12,553 bases of DNA from Candidatus Mediterraneibacter colneyensis (GTDB taxonomy: Bacteria; Bacillota; Clostridia; Lachnospirales; Lachnospiraceae), in assembly GCA_019114745.1 (NCBI GenBank), contig DXEY01000095.1, positions 1 to 12,553 of the forward strand, read 5' to 3'. Position 1 is the first letter of the stretch. Every line of letters begins with the position of its first letter. A program made the position numbers and the translations under genes. Shown one piece after another: positions 5,597-12,508 of this stretch. The notes beneath the pieces were generated by a model. That model was not told the origin of the DNA, searched no databases, and saw only the letters and a list, made by a program, of their open reading frames with translations.

Positions 5597-8500
5597 ATGC
5601 TTCAGATCAGGGAGATCTGTAAAGAATACCGCACCGGGAGCCTTGTACAGAAGGCGCTGGACAAGGTGAGCTTAAACTTAAGAGACAATGAATTTGTCGC
5701 CATCCTGGGCCCAAGCGGTTCGGGAAAGACAACGCTTCTGAATATAATCGGAGGTCTGGACCGATATGACAGCGGAGATCTCATCATAAACGGGATCTCC
5801 ACAAAAAAATATAGGGACAGGGACTGGGATTCCTACAGGAATCATACGATCGGTTTTGTATTCCAGAGTTATAACCTGATCCCCCATCAGACAATACTTG
5901 CAAACGTGGAGCTTGCACTTACGATTTCCGGCATCGGGAAATCGGAGCGAAGGGAGCGGGCACAGGAGGCACTGGCTGCGGTCGGGCTCGGAGAGCAGTC
6001 GCACAAAAAGCCGAACCAGCTTTCCGGCGGACAGATGCAGCGTGTGGCGATCGCCCGCGCCCTGGTCAACGACCCGGATATCCTGCTGGCAGATGAACCT
6101 ACGGGCGCCCTGGACAGCGATACGAGCGTACAGGTCATGGAGCTGCTGAAAGATGTGGCGAAGGAACGCCTCGTAGTCATGGTCACCCATAATCCGGAGC
6201 TGGCGTATGAGTACGCTACCCGTATTGTCAACCTGAAGGACGGGAAGATCATATCCGACAGCAATGAATATATAGTTGAACATACAGAACTGAAAGAACC
6301 TGAGCACAGAAACATGGGGAAGGCCTCCATGTCTTTTCTTACGGCTCTTTCTCTCAGTTTCAACAATCTGAAAACGAAAAAAGCGAGGACGCTTCTGACT
6401 TCCTTTGCAGGTTCTATCGGGATCATCGGTATTGCGCTGATCCTTTCTCTTTCGACGGGAGTGAATGACTATATCGAACAGATTGAAGAAGAGACACTCT
6501 CGCAGTATCCGCTGCAGATCCAGAGTACAGGAATGGATTTTTCCTCCATGATGGGCAGCGGAGATGTTATGGCGGAGAAGGATAGCGGCGAGGTTCACGT
6601 AGTGGAGATGGTCACGGATATGTTTTCCACAATGGACTCTAACGATCTGGAATCACTGAAAGCTTATCTGGAAAGCGGCGAGAGCGGAATCGAGGAGTAT
6701 ACGAATGCTGTGGAATATTCCTACAATGAGGTACCCCGGATTTATAAGGAGAACGGCGACGGGATACGACAGGTTCATCCGGACACTTCCTTTGCAGCAA
6801 TGGGGCTTGGAAGTTCTTCGAGCACCAACAGCATGATGTCCTCCATGATGAGTACAAATGTATTTTATGAGATGCCGGAGAATGAAGAACTGTACAAAGA
6901 CCAGTATGATGTGAAGGCAGGTCGGTGGCCCGAGAGCTATAACGAGTGTGTTCTGGTTCTGACTTCCGGCGGGAGCATCAGTGACTTTATGCTCTATACA
7001 ATGGGGCTGCGCGATCCGCTTGAGCTGGATGAGATGGTGGATCAGTTTATGAATGAGGAACCTGTCAGTGTGCCGGAGAATATGGGCACATATGATTATG
7101 ACGATATTGTCGGTACTACATTTAAGCTGGTGAACAGTGCTGATTACTATGAGTATGACAGCCAGTACGGAGTATGGACGGATAAATCCGGCGATGAGGA
7201 ATACATGAAAAAGCTGGTGGCAGACGGGGAGCCGCTCACGATCGCAGGCGTGGTACAGCCTGCAGAGGATGCAAACGCCGCTGCCCTGAGTGCAGGAATC
7301 AATTATCCGGCGTCGCTTACAAAACATATGGCAGAGTATGCTGCGGGAACGGATATCGTACAGCAGCAGCTTGCAGACCCATCTGTCAATGTTTTTACCA
7401 ATGAGCCTTTTGGGGAAGAAAGCGAAGAAGAGTTTGATATGCAGTCACTTTTTACGGTAGATGAGGCGAAGCTCCAGGAGGCGTTCGGCTTTGATGAAAA
7501 TGCGTTTTCCGGGCTGTCAGATTCTTTTGATTTTTCATCGGTATTTGGAAACGCCGGAGAATCGATCGACCTGTCCGGGATGATAGATCTGTCGGATATC
7601 AGCATTGACCTGCCGGATATGCCTGCAATGGATCTGGAAGAGGTCATGGGAGATCTTGATGCGTCTATTTCGGAAGAAGGATTTGCCCGGATAGCGGAAA
7701 GCCTCAGACAGGGATATCAGGAGTATGCAGAGGAACATCCCGGGGCAGACTATTCCGGACTTCTGGAGAGCTTTCAGGAGTACCTCAGGACAGATGCCGC
7801 CCAGGCGATCATGAAGGATCAGATCACGGAGATCATCCAGTCCGGCGGCGGGCTGAAGGTGACGAGTACACAGGTGCAGGATCTGTTTAGCCGCCTGAAA
7901 GAAGGATATCTGGCTTACGCGAACGGACAGTCTTATTCATCTGCGGCAGAGTTTTACAACGGCTTTGAGGAATATATGATGACGGATCCGGCGGTGGAAA
8001 CCGTGAATACATGGATCAATGAAATCTTTACCGCTCATATGCAGCAGATCAAAGTACAGCCGGAGCAGGTCAGCAGTCTGGCCGCCGCTCTTTCTGAAGG
8101 TTATGAAATCTATGCACAGCAGACCGGAGCGCCCGATCCGTCAAAGATGGGCGAGCACTTTATCGCTTATCTTCAGACGGAAGACGCACAGCAGAGGATC
8201 GCGGAAGGTCTGGCGTCGGCTGTAGATATGGATTTACTTGAGGAGCAGCTCACGGAGTCGGTGGGAAGTTATATGCAGAGTGTCATGTCCGCCTACGGAA
8301 GTGCTGTGAGTAATGCGCTGTCAGAAGAGATCTCTTCTGCAGTCCGGCAAATGATGGGACAGCTCGCGGAAGGCATGGGAGAAGCGATGTCCCAGGCGAT
8401 GGAAAATGTAGGAAGTATGCTGGAAAATGCCATATCTATTGACGGCGAAGCATTTGCCGGGGCATTTGAGATGAATATGACAGGCGACGAGTTCATGGAG

Positions 8501-9157
8501 CTGATGATGTCCATGAACTCCGGAGAAAATGCATCTTATGACAGCAACCTTACTTCTCTGGGCTATGTGGACTTTGACGTTCCGAGCGGCATCGATATCT
8601 ATCCGAAGGATTTCGAGAGCAAGGAGATGGTTGTAGGAATACTTGATGACTATAACAGCCGTATGGAGGCGGACGGAAAGGAAGAACAGGTGATTACCTA
8701 TACCGATGTAGTCGGAGCCCTGATGTCGTCTGTGACGGAGATTATTGATATCATCAGCTATGTGCTGATTGCTTTTGTAGCGATATCCCTGGTTGTCTCT
8801 TCTATTATGATCGGAGTCATCACTTATATCAGTGTGCTGGAGCGCAAGAAAGAGATCGGTATTCTCAGAGCAATCGGCGCCTCAAAGGGAAATATCTCTC
8901 AGGTATTTAATGCCGAGACGGTTATTATCGGGTTCTGTGCCGGACTGTTGGGCATATTGATCTCATTGCTGCTCCTGATCCCGGGGAATGCGCTGATCCA
9001 TATCCTGGCGGGTACGGATGATGTGAATGCAGTACTGCCGGCGGTACCGGCGATTATCCTGATCGTTCTGAGTGTAGTGCTGACTCTGATCGGAGGCCTG
9101 ATCCCGTCCCGCAAAGCGGCAAAGAGCGACCCGGTGACAGCGTTAAGGACAGAATAG
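5597..9157 (+). CDS. Fused ABC ATPase-FtsX/MacB-type permease with giant ectodomain
   Basis: The 1186-aa protein starts with a LolD/MacB-type ATPase: Walker A GPSGSGKTT (38-46), signature LSGGQ (142-146), Walker B ILLADEP (162-168) and switch TH (197-198). A first membrane segment (about 268-290) leads to an extracellular region of roughly 750 residues, then three membrane segments (about 1048-1078, 1108-1132, 1146-1168). The last part has the FtsX-family signatures ERKKEIGILRAIGAS (1082-1096) and IPSRKAAKSDPVTALR at the C-terminus. MacB proteins are usually near 650 residues; here the ectodomain is much enlarged, Met-rich and contains three repeats at about 692-878. The ATG is preceded by AAAGGAGAG at suitable spacing. 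Type VII ABC proteins often move or mechanically signal through an ectodomain instead of classical transport; no partner gene is seen, so the role here is unknown. Confidence 0.88.
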   Translation: MLQIREICKEYRTGSLVQKALDKVSLNLRDNEFVAILGPSGSGKTTLLNIIGGLDRYDSGDLIINGISTKKYRDRDWDSYRNHTIGFVFQSYNLIPHQTILANVELALTISGIGKSERRERAQEALAAVGLGEQSHKKPNQLSGGQMQRVAIARALVNDPDILLADEPTGALDSDTSVQVMELLKDVAKERLVVMVTHNPELAYEYATRIVNLKDGKIISDSNEYIVEHTELKEPEHRNMGKASMSFLTALSLSFNNLKTKKARTLLTSFAGSIGIIGIALILSLSTGVNDYIEQIEEETLSQYPLQIQSTGMDFSSMMGSGDVMAEKDSGEVHVVEMVTDMFSTMDSNDLESLKAYLESGESGIEEYTNAVEYSYNEVPRIYKENGDGIRQVHPDTSFAAMGLGSSSSTNSMMSSMMSTNVFYEMPENEELYKDQYDVKAGRWPESYNECVLVLTSGGSISDFMLYTMGLRDPLELDEMVDQFMNEEPVSVPENMGTYDYDDIVGTTFKLVNSADYYEYDSQYGVWTDKSGDEEYMKKLVADGEPLTIAGVVQPAEDANAAALSAGINYPASLTKHMAEYAAGTDIVQQQLADPSVNVFTNEPFGEESEEEFDMQSLFTVDEAKLQEAFGFDENAFSGLSDSFDFSSVFGNAGESIDLSGMIDLSDISIDLPDMPAMDLEEVMGDLDASISEEGFARIAESLRQGYQEYAEEHPGADYSGLLESFQEYLRTDAAQAIMKDQITEIIQSGGGLKVTSTQVQDLFSRLKEGYLAYANGQSYSSAAEFYNGFEEYMMTDPAVETVNTWINEIFTAHMQQIKVQPEQVSSLAAALSEGYEIYAQQTGAPDPSKMGEHFIAYLQTEDAQQRIAEGLASAVDMDLLEEQLTESVGSYMQSVMSAYGSAVSNALSEEISSAVRQMMGQLAEGMGEAMSQAMENVGSMLENAISIDGEAFAGAFEMNMTGDEFMELMMSMNSGENASYDSNLTSLGYVDFDVPSGIDIYPKDFESKEMVVGILDDYNSRMEADGKEEQVITYTDVVGALMSSVTEIIDIISYVLIAFVAISLVVSSIMIGVITYISVLERKKEIGILRAIGASKGNISQVFNAETVIIGFCAGLLGILISLLLLIPGNALIHILAGTDDVNAVLPAVPAIILIVLSVVLTLIGGLIPSRKAAKSDPVTALRTE
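7670..8230 (+). repeat. Three tandem ~64-residue repeats in the ABC ectodomain
   Basis: The protein repeats a pattern of L-x-x-G-Y-x-x-Y-A followed by F-x-x-Y-(L/M)-x-T-(D/E). GY falls at residues 706-707, 770-771 and 835-836 (periods 64 and 65), and the Y-x-x-T element at 729-732, 793-796 and 858-861. The first unit is about residues 692-753, the second 756-818, the third 821-878. They are probably helical. The DNA is diverged, so these are old duplications. Confidence 0.7.
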
Positions 9158-9167
9158 TGATCAAAAT

Positions 9168-9220
9168 AAAAACCGCGGATTTATGGTGTCTGTCATCATT
9201 ACCATAATCCTGCGGTTTTT
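9168..9220. terminator. Bidirectional intrinsic terminator
   Basis: Arms 9168-9187 and 9201-9220 are reverse complements at 17 of 20 positions, with nine perfect pairs at the base (AAAAACCGC/GCGGTTTTT) and a 13-nt loop. The T-run at 9216-9220 ends the plus-strand ABC transcript starting 10 nt after its stop; the A-run at 9168-9172 gives a T-run for the minus-strand tRNA-Ala transcript, which ends 7 nt before the hairpin. Confidence 0.85.
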
Positions 9221-9226
9221 ATATAC

Positions 9227-9299
9227 TGGAGTATACGGGATTCGAACCCGTGGCCTCCACAATGCGAATGTGGCGCGCTCCCAACTGCGCTAATACCCC
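9227..9299 (-). tRNA. tRNA-Ala, anticodon CGC
   Basis: On the minus strand 73 nt fold as a full cloverleaf: acceptor GGGGTAT/ATACTCC, D stem GCGC/GCGC, anticodon stem CCACA/TGTGG with loop TTCGCAT, T stem ACGGG/CCCGT with TTCGAAT, and A73. The anticodon CGC reads GCG (Ala), and the G3-U70 wobble pair, the alanine identity element, is present. The CCA end is not encoded. TATACTCCAGTATA at the 3' end and trailer forms a short palindrome. Confidence 0.93.
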
Positions 9300-9307
9300 A
9301 TGCAATG

Positions 9308-9336
9308 AGTATAGCACTTATTTTAACGTACTGCAA
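9308..9336 (-). promoter_or_regulatory. Promoter of tRNA-Ala(CGC)
   Basis: On the minus strand TTGCAG (9331-9336) and TATACT (9308-9313) are 17 bp apart, with TG one base before the -10 (extended -10). The predicted start is only a few bases before the mature tRNA 5' end at 9299. This implies that tRNA-Ala can be transcribed apart from tRNA-Val. Confidence 0.65.
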
Positions 9337-9361
9337 CCATATCAGACAGCGGAACAGCATA

Positions 9362-9397
9362 ATGCGGGAGGCAGATTGCTGATCTGCCCCCCCGCAT
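9362..9397. repeat. Strong hairpin between the two tRNA genes
   Basis: ATGCGGG (9362-9368) pairs with CCCGCAT (9391-9397) and GGCAGAT (9370-9376) with ATCTGCC (9382-9388), leaving a small internal bulge and a 5-nt loop. No T-run follows on either strand, so it is not a standard intrinsic terminator; it might still stop or process the tRNA-Val transcript. Confidence 0.6.
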
Positions 9398-9401
9398 CAG
9401 A

Positions 9402-9436
9402 TATCCGGTGCAAAAGTCCGAAACATACACCGGATA
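9402..9436. repeat. Second hairpin, 9-bp perfect stem
   Basis: TATCCGGTG (9402-9410) and CACCGGATA (9428-9436) are perfect reverse complements around a 17-nt loop. The hairpin begins about 10 nt after the tRNA-Val 3' end on the minus strand and is separated from the 9362-9397 hairpin by 4 nt. Confidence 0.6.
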
Positions 9437-9446
9437 ACAGTGATAA

Positions 9447-9519
9447 TGGAAACAACGGGGCTCGAACCCATGACCTCCCGCTAGTCAGGCGAGCGCTCTC
9501 CCAGCTGAGCTATGTTTCC
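9447..9519 (-). tRNA. tRNA-Val, anticodon GAC
   Basis: On the minus strand 73 nt fold as a cloverleaf: acceptor GGAAACA/TGTTTCC, D stem GCTC/GAGC, anticodon stem CTCGC/GCGGG with loop CTGACTA, T stem ATGGG/CCCGT with TTCGAGC, and A73. The anticodon GAC reads GTC and GTT (Val). The CCA end is not encoded. Confidence 0.93.
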
Positions 9520-9546
9520 ACGTACTGAATGAAGACGGCACCGCAA

Positions 9547-9559
9547 CTGGCGACGCCAG
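9547..9559 (-). other. Small hairpin in the tRNA-Val 5' leader
   Basis: CTGGCG-T-CGCCAG on the minus strand is a perfect 6-bp inverted repeat in the roughly 60-nt leader between the promoter and the tRNA. It is probably a processing or folding element; function is not known. Confidence 0.35.
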
Positions 9560-9584
9560 ACTTTCATCTACGTCCGACACTCGT

Positions 9585-9613
9585 ATTATCTCACGCAGCC
9601 CGGGAAAAGACAA
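9585..9613 (-). promoter_or_regulatory. Promoter of tRNA-Val(GAC)
   Basis: On the minus strand TTGTCT (9608-9613) and GATAAT (9585-9590) are 17 bp apart, with TG just before the -10. A GC-rich spacer lies between them. Transcription would start near 9578 and yield a precursor with a leader of about 60 nt. Confidence 0.65.
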
Positions 9614-9664
9614 GGGGAAAATGAAGATTATTACAGCGAAAAAGAAAGACTCCAGAGTAACGAA

Positions 9665-9692
9665 TACCGGGCGGGATTATTCCTGCCCGGTA
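9665..9692 (-). terminator. Terminator-like hairpin after the surface-protein gene
   Basis: TACCGGGC and GCCCGGTA (8-bp perfect stem, 9665-9672 with 9685-9692) begin about 20 nt past the surface-protein stop on the minus strand. The following bases (TATTCGTT) are only weakly T-rich, so termination may be partial and could run into the tRNA-Val promoter region. Confidence 0.55.
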
Positions 9693-9711
9693 GCCGCTTT
9701 CGCGTATAGTC

Positions 9712-11697
9712 TTATACTTTACGTTTTTTACATATTACAACTGCCATCACGCTGCCGGCGGTCAGCATCAGAATACCCCATAGAAACAGTCTCCCGTTGT
9801 CTCCGGTCTGCGGGGTGTCCTCAGCCGGTTGTATGGTCGTGTCCTCAGCCGGTTGTATGATCGTGTCCTCAGCCGATATTTCATTGGTGAGAGCCTCGTC
9901 GCTGAAATATCTGCCACAGGCTTTGCAGTACCAGTATGTAATGTTCCCTTTCTGGGTCTGTGTGGGTGATTTCGCCTCAACCTTTACCAATTGCGCGTGA
10001 TTTGAGGCATCCAGTTCGCCGTATTCCCCTCCGCAAATTTCACAGACCGCCCGCTCGGTACAGGTCGCAATACCGCCCGTACACGGCTCTGTTTCGGTTA
10101 CATTGCAGTTCTCATTTGTGCAGCTCCGGGTATGCGTTCCGTTTTCACTGAGCCATTCGCCAAACTGGTGCTGCTCAAAAACTGCTGTCAGATTCCTGTC
10201 CGCTGATGCCGAAAATTCATATCTGGCACTGTCGCTGACCAGCTTTCCGTCTTCCATCCAGCCCAGGAAATGATAGCCTTCTTCCGGCGTGGCTGTCACT
10301 GTAACAACGCTGCCCGTTGCGAAATCCCCTCCGCCGGTCACGCTGCCGCCTTCACTGCCGGCAACAGAAATGGTAGCTACCATTTCATTCACCTTCACCT
10401 CCGGCGCATTTCCGAGGATCGTGCCATAGTTGTCGATTTCACCCTGTCCCACAACCGACCCGTTGTTTGTGAAAGTTACATTTGCCGGGATCGTAAGCAC
10501 AACGCCGTCAGGAATAGTAAGCGTGGCTCCATCCGGCAGCGTCACATCGGTATACAGGCTCATAGAACTGTATACTTTGCCCTTGCCGTCAATCACAAAA
10601 GCGCCGGTAAAATCATCTTCGCTGCCGGAAGTGACCAGCCGGTCGGCAATCACAAAACAACTGCCATCAGTACCGGTCTTAATCAGCCCGGTTCCTTCCG
10701 CCCCTGCCGAACCGGAAGGGGTGCCGCCACCGCCTGCTCCGGGCTCACCTGCGCCGATACTGCCGGCGTTGACTGTCCCTCCGGTCAAGGTGATCTCTGC
10801 ATCTCCCCCGGCGCCGCCGTTAGCGGGAGTGCTACCATAATAATTGTATCCGCCGTTTCCGCCATTACCGCCGCCGATCGAAGCGCCCTGGGTGTTTACC
10901 ACGCCGCCTGTAATGGAAATGACAGCCGATCCTCCGGAACCTCCTGAGCCTGGAGTACCGCCGCCTCCGCCTATGCCATCAGCACCCGCACCTCCGCCGA
11001 TGGCTGCATCGTAGGAAGTTGCGGTGACGATACCGCCGCTGATGGACACGGTTGCCGCTCCGCCCTCGCCGCTATAAACCTGTCCTTCGCCACCGCCGAT
11101 CGCAGTTCCGTAGATGTTGGAGGCGTTTATGACACCACCCTGAATGGAAATACTGCCGGTGTCTTCGGCAGTATTTCCGCCAATCGCAGCCGGTCCCCCT
11201 GTATTTGAATCATACTGTGCCGTAAGAGAGCCGCAGTTTTCGTCACAGACGTGGCCTTCCTCGCTGCTGTCGCAGCGGATCGTCAGCGTGGAACCGGAGG
11301 GTGCATGAATAGCTGAACATGCCGCCCCTGTGCTGACGAAAGAATTATCGCTTCCCGACGATAATATCAGAGTAACATCCGCTCCGCTGATTTCCAGCGC
11401 CGTCGTTCCCGAAGAAACCGAAACCCCGTTCAGTACCAGCGTAGCCGTTACGCCAGATGCTACCGTAATATGCTGGTCTGTCACGTTTCCCTCCTGTGCC
11501 ATGGCAACTGTGTAGGTCCCGGATGTACCGATCGTCAGTGTATTATTTTCAAATGATACGCCGGAGAGGTCATCGCCGGTTACCAGAAAATCACCATAAC
11601 CAGCAGATGCTGCCAGCGCTGTTGCCGGAAGCAGCGCCAATAACATCACCGCCGCTGCCAGTCCGGCCAGATACCTTTTTCTATTGATCTTTTTCAC
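9712..11697 (-). CDS. Cell-wall-anchored, glycine-rich surface protein (PxTG sortase signal)
   Basis: The 661-aa protein begins with a signal peptide (basic MKKINRKR, hydrophobic core, likely cleavage after ATALAA near residue 30). Residues about 35-145 resemble Cthe_2159-type carbohydrate-binding beta-helix domains (LVLNGVSV, SAIHAPSGSTLTI). Residues 165-340 are Gly-rich with repeated ISGG/ITGG/LTGG rungs, as in a parallel beta-helix. An InlB B-repeat-like domain lies at about 440-508 (GGSVTGGG, GYHFLGWMEDG), followed by a Cys-rich module at 510-606 with CxxC pairs. The C-terminus has TPQTG (628-632), a hydrophobic segment and KKRK, a typical sorting signal. The start is GTG at 11695-11697, with AAGGAG 9 nt upstream. 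Role is probably adhesion or glycan binding, inferred. No sortase gene lies in the window. Confidence 0.82.
   Translation of the reverse strand: MKKINRKRYLAGLAAAVMLLALLPATALAASAGYGDFLVTGDDLSGVSFENNTLTIGTSGTYTVAMAQEGNVTDQHITVASGVTATLVLNGVSVSSGTTALEISGADVTLILSSGSDNSFVSTGAACSAIHAPSGSTLTIRCDSSEEGHVCDENCGSLTAQYDSNTGGPAAIGGNTAEDTGSISIQGGVINASNIYGTAIGGGEGQVYSGEGGAATVSISGGIVTATSYDAAIGGGAGADGIGGGGGTPGSGGSGGSAVISITGGVVNTQGASIGGGNGGNGGYNYYGSTPANGGAGGDAEITLTGGTVNAGSIGAGEPGAGGGGTPSGSAGAEGTGLIKTGTDGSCFVIADRLVTSGSEDDFTGAFVIDGKGKVYSSMSLYTDVTLPDGATLTIPDGVVLTIPANVTFTNNGSVVGQGEIDNYGTILGNAPEVKVNEMVATISVAGSEGGSVTGGGDFATGSVVTVTATPEEGYHFLGWMEDGKLVSDSARYEFSASADRNLTAVFEQHQFGEWLSENGTHTRSCTNENCNVTETEPCTGGIATCTERAVCEICGGEYGELDASNHAQLVKVEAKSPTQTQKGNITYWYCKACGRYFSDEALTNEISAEDTIIQPAEDTTIQPAEDTPQTGDNGRLFLWGILMLTAGSVMAVVICKKRKV
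9815..9875 (-). repeat. 24-bp tandem repeat in the wall-spacer of the surface protein
   Basis: Units 9815-9838 and 9839-9862 differ at one base, and a 13-base partial third unit follows to 9875. They encode the eight-residue unit IQPAEDT(T/P) just before the TPQTG sorting signal. Near-identity suggests recent slippage, so copy number may vary between strains. Confidence 0.8.
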
Positions 11698-11745
11698 TTA
11701 TCCAGACTCCTTTCTTCAAGTAACAAAACTTCTGCTCTTCTCTTT

Positions 11746-11775
11746 ATATTAAAACCTGTCACCGTATGCCGTCAA
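11746..11775 (-). promoter_or_regulatory. Promoter of the surface-protein gene
   Basis: On the minus strand TTGACG (11770-11775) and TAATAT (11746-11751) are 18 bp apart, about 50 nt before the GTG start. The -35 matches consensus at five of six bases. Confidence 0.6.
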
Positions 11776-11853
11776 CTCTTTGCGGGTGTTTCGATGGTTT
11801 CTCAAACGGTTCCGGAACAGGTATTTCTCTGTATATTTTTCAGGAAATTAAAG

Positions 11854-11886
11854 AAAAAAACAGAGGATAGAAAACCCCCTGTTTTT
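11854..11886 (-). terminator. Intrinsic terminator of ssrA
   Basis: On the minus strand AAAAACAGGGG (11876-11886) pairs with CCTCTGTTTTT (11856-11866), 11 pairs including one G-U, with a 9-nt loop and a seven-T run ending at 11854. It lies about 80 nt past the tmRNA 3' end. The 80 nt between (11887-11966) hold nothing recognisable. Confidence 0.82.
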
Positions 11887-11966
11887 ATCATTTTAAACCT
11901 TACAGTCATACCGCCCACAGCAAAACTGCCGACAAAGTATACGAAGTTTGTGTAAGACTCCTTAAA

Positions 11967-12308
11967 TGGACCTGGCGGGATTTGAACCCGCGTCCAAAAA
12001 CCTATCCCATGTACTTCTACTATCATAGTCCGTTCTTTAAGATTCCCTCCGCCGCATGAAAACGGACATCCCTGCGGTTTCAGTAGCTTCATGATACGCC
12101 TGGCGGCTCAAAGCTTTGCCGTCATCGTTTCTCACATGTTTGATACCGGATTCCCAATGTGTGAGTGCACCGGGAGCGGTATGCAGCATTTAGGCTGCAG
12201 CTAATTCGTAATTATCGTTAGCGTTTAATTTTAAGTTTGCGATTTGACGCATCAGCCTGCGGATAGCTTCTCCATCTTCAAGATCCCTGTCGAAACCAGT
12301 ACAAGCCC
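11967..12308 (-). ncRNA. ssrA: Transfer-messenger RNA (tmRNA)
   Basis: The 342-nt RNA begins GGGCTTGTACTGGTTTCGACAG, whose TGGTTTCGACAGG part is typical of tmRNA, and ends with a T arm GCGGG-TTCAAAT-CCCGC and CAGGTCC. The ends pair over seven positions with a G3-U70 wobble, as needed for alanine charging; A73 is present and CCA is not encoded. The tag reading frame runs from GCA at 12240-12238 to TAA at 12192-12190 and gives ANLKLNANDNYELAAA. It rescues stalled ribosomes by trans-translation together with SmpB (not in the window) and marks products for proteolysis. The tag is longer than the short ANDNYALAA type tags I recall for related bacteria and ends in LAAA. Single-piece organisation, one promoter and one terminator. 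Confidence 0.95.
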
Positions 12309-12363
12309 TGAATAAATGAATATTTATGCAGAATTGCACAGCCAGACTAACGATACACTAAAT

Positions 12364-12392
12364 AATATAGTACGACGGTGCAGATGTGTCAA
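12364..12392 (-). promoter_or_regulatory. Consensus promoter of ssrA
   Basis: On the minus strand TTGACA (12387-12392, perfect -35) and TATATT (12364-12369) are 17 bp apart. The start is expected near 12357, leaving a leader of about 50 nt with an AT-rich weak hairpin before the mature 5' end at 12308. Confidence 0.85.
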
Positions 12393-12395
12393 GAG

Positions 12396-12459
12396 ATATC
12401 CGATACAAAAATTTAACATAACAATATCCGCGGACAACTGGATTTTTTATATCGGATAT
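12396..12459. promoter_or_regulatory. 10-bp inverted repeat in the divergent ssrA / rightward region
   Basis: ATATCCGATA (12396-12405) and TATCGGATAT (12450-12459) are perfect reverse complements 44 bp apart; a further ATATCCG lies between (12424-12430). The pair flanks the region between the ssrA -35 and a possible plus-strand -10 (TGTGATAAT at 12459-12467), as expected for a looped or doubly bound operator. The core CGGATAT is also frequent in coding parts of the window, which weakens the case. Confidence 0.35.
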
Positions 12460-12461
12460 GT

Positions 12462-12467
12462 GATAAT
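12462..12467 (+). promoter_or_regulatory. Possible extended -10 for the gene right of the window
   Basis: GATAAT with TG one base upstream forms an extended -10. The -35 region (TGGATT, 12439-12444) matches poorly. It would drive a plus-strand transcript whose first gene begins at or beyond the window edge. Confidence 0.35.
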
Positions 12468-12508
12468 ATGTAAGGAAAAGTCTGCCCATTGACTCCGGGG
12501 CGGCGGAT

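Noticed and set aside
9250..9528. 92-residue plus-strand open frame
   Set aside because: It reads antisense through both tRNA genes and shows no ribosome site or family features.
10670..11120. Long plus-strand open frames opposite the surface protein
   Set aside because: They arise from the Gly-rich (GC-rich) coding sequence on the other strand and lack starts with ribosome sites.
11802..12092. 96-residue minus-strand open frame
   Set aside because: It lies across the 3' half of tmRNA and its terminator, so it is not a credible gene.
9700..12308. Genomic island integrated at ssrA or a tRNA
   Set aside because: tmRNA and tRNAs are common integration sites and an accessory-looking surface gene lies between them, but I saw no duplicated 3' end, no integrase and no other mobile gene in the window.
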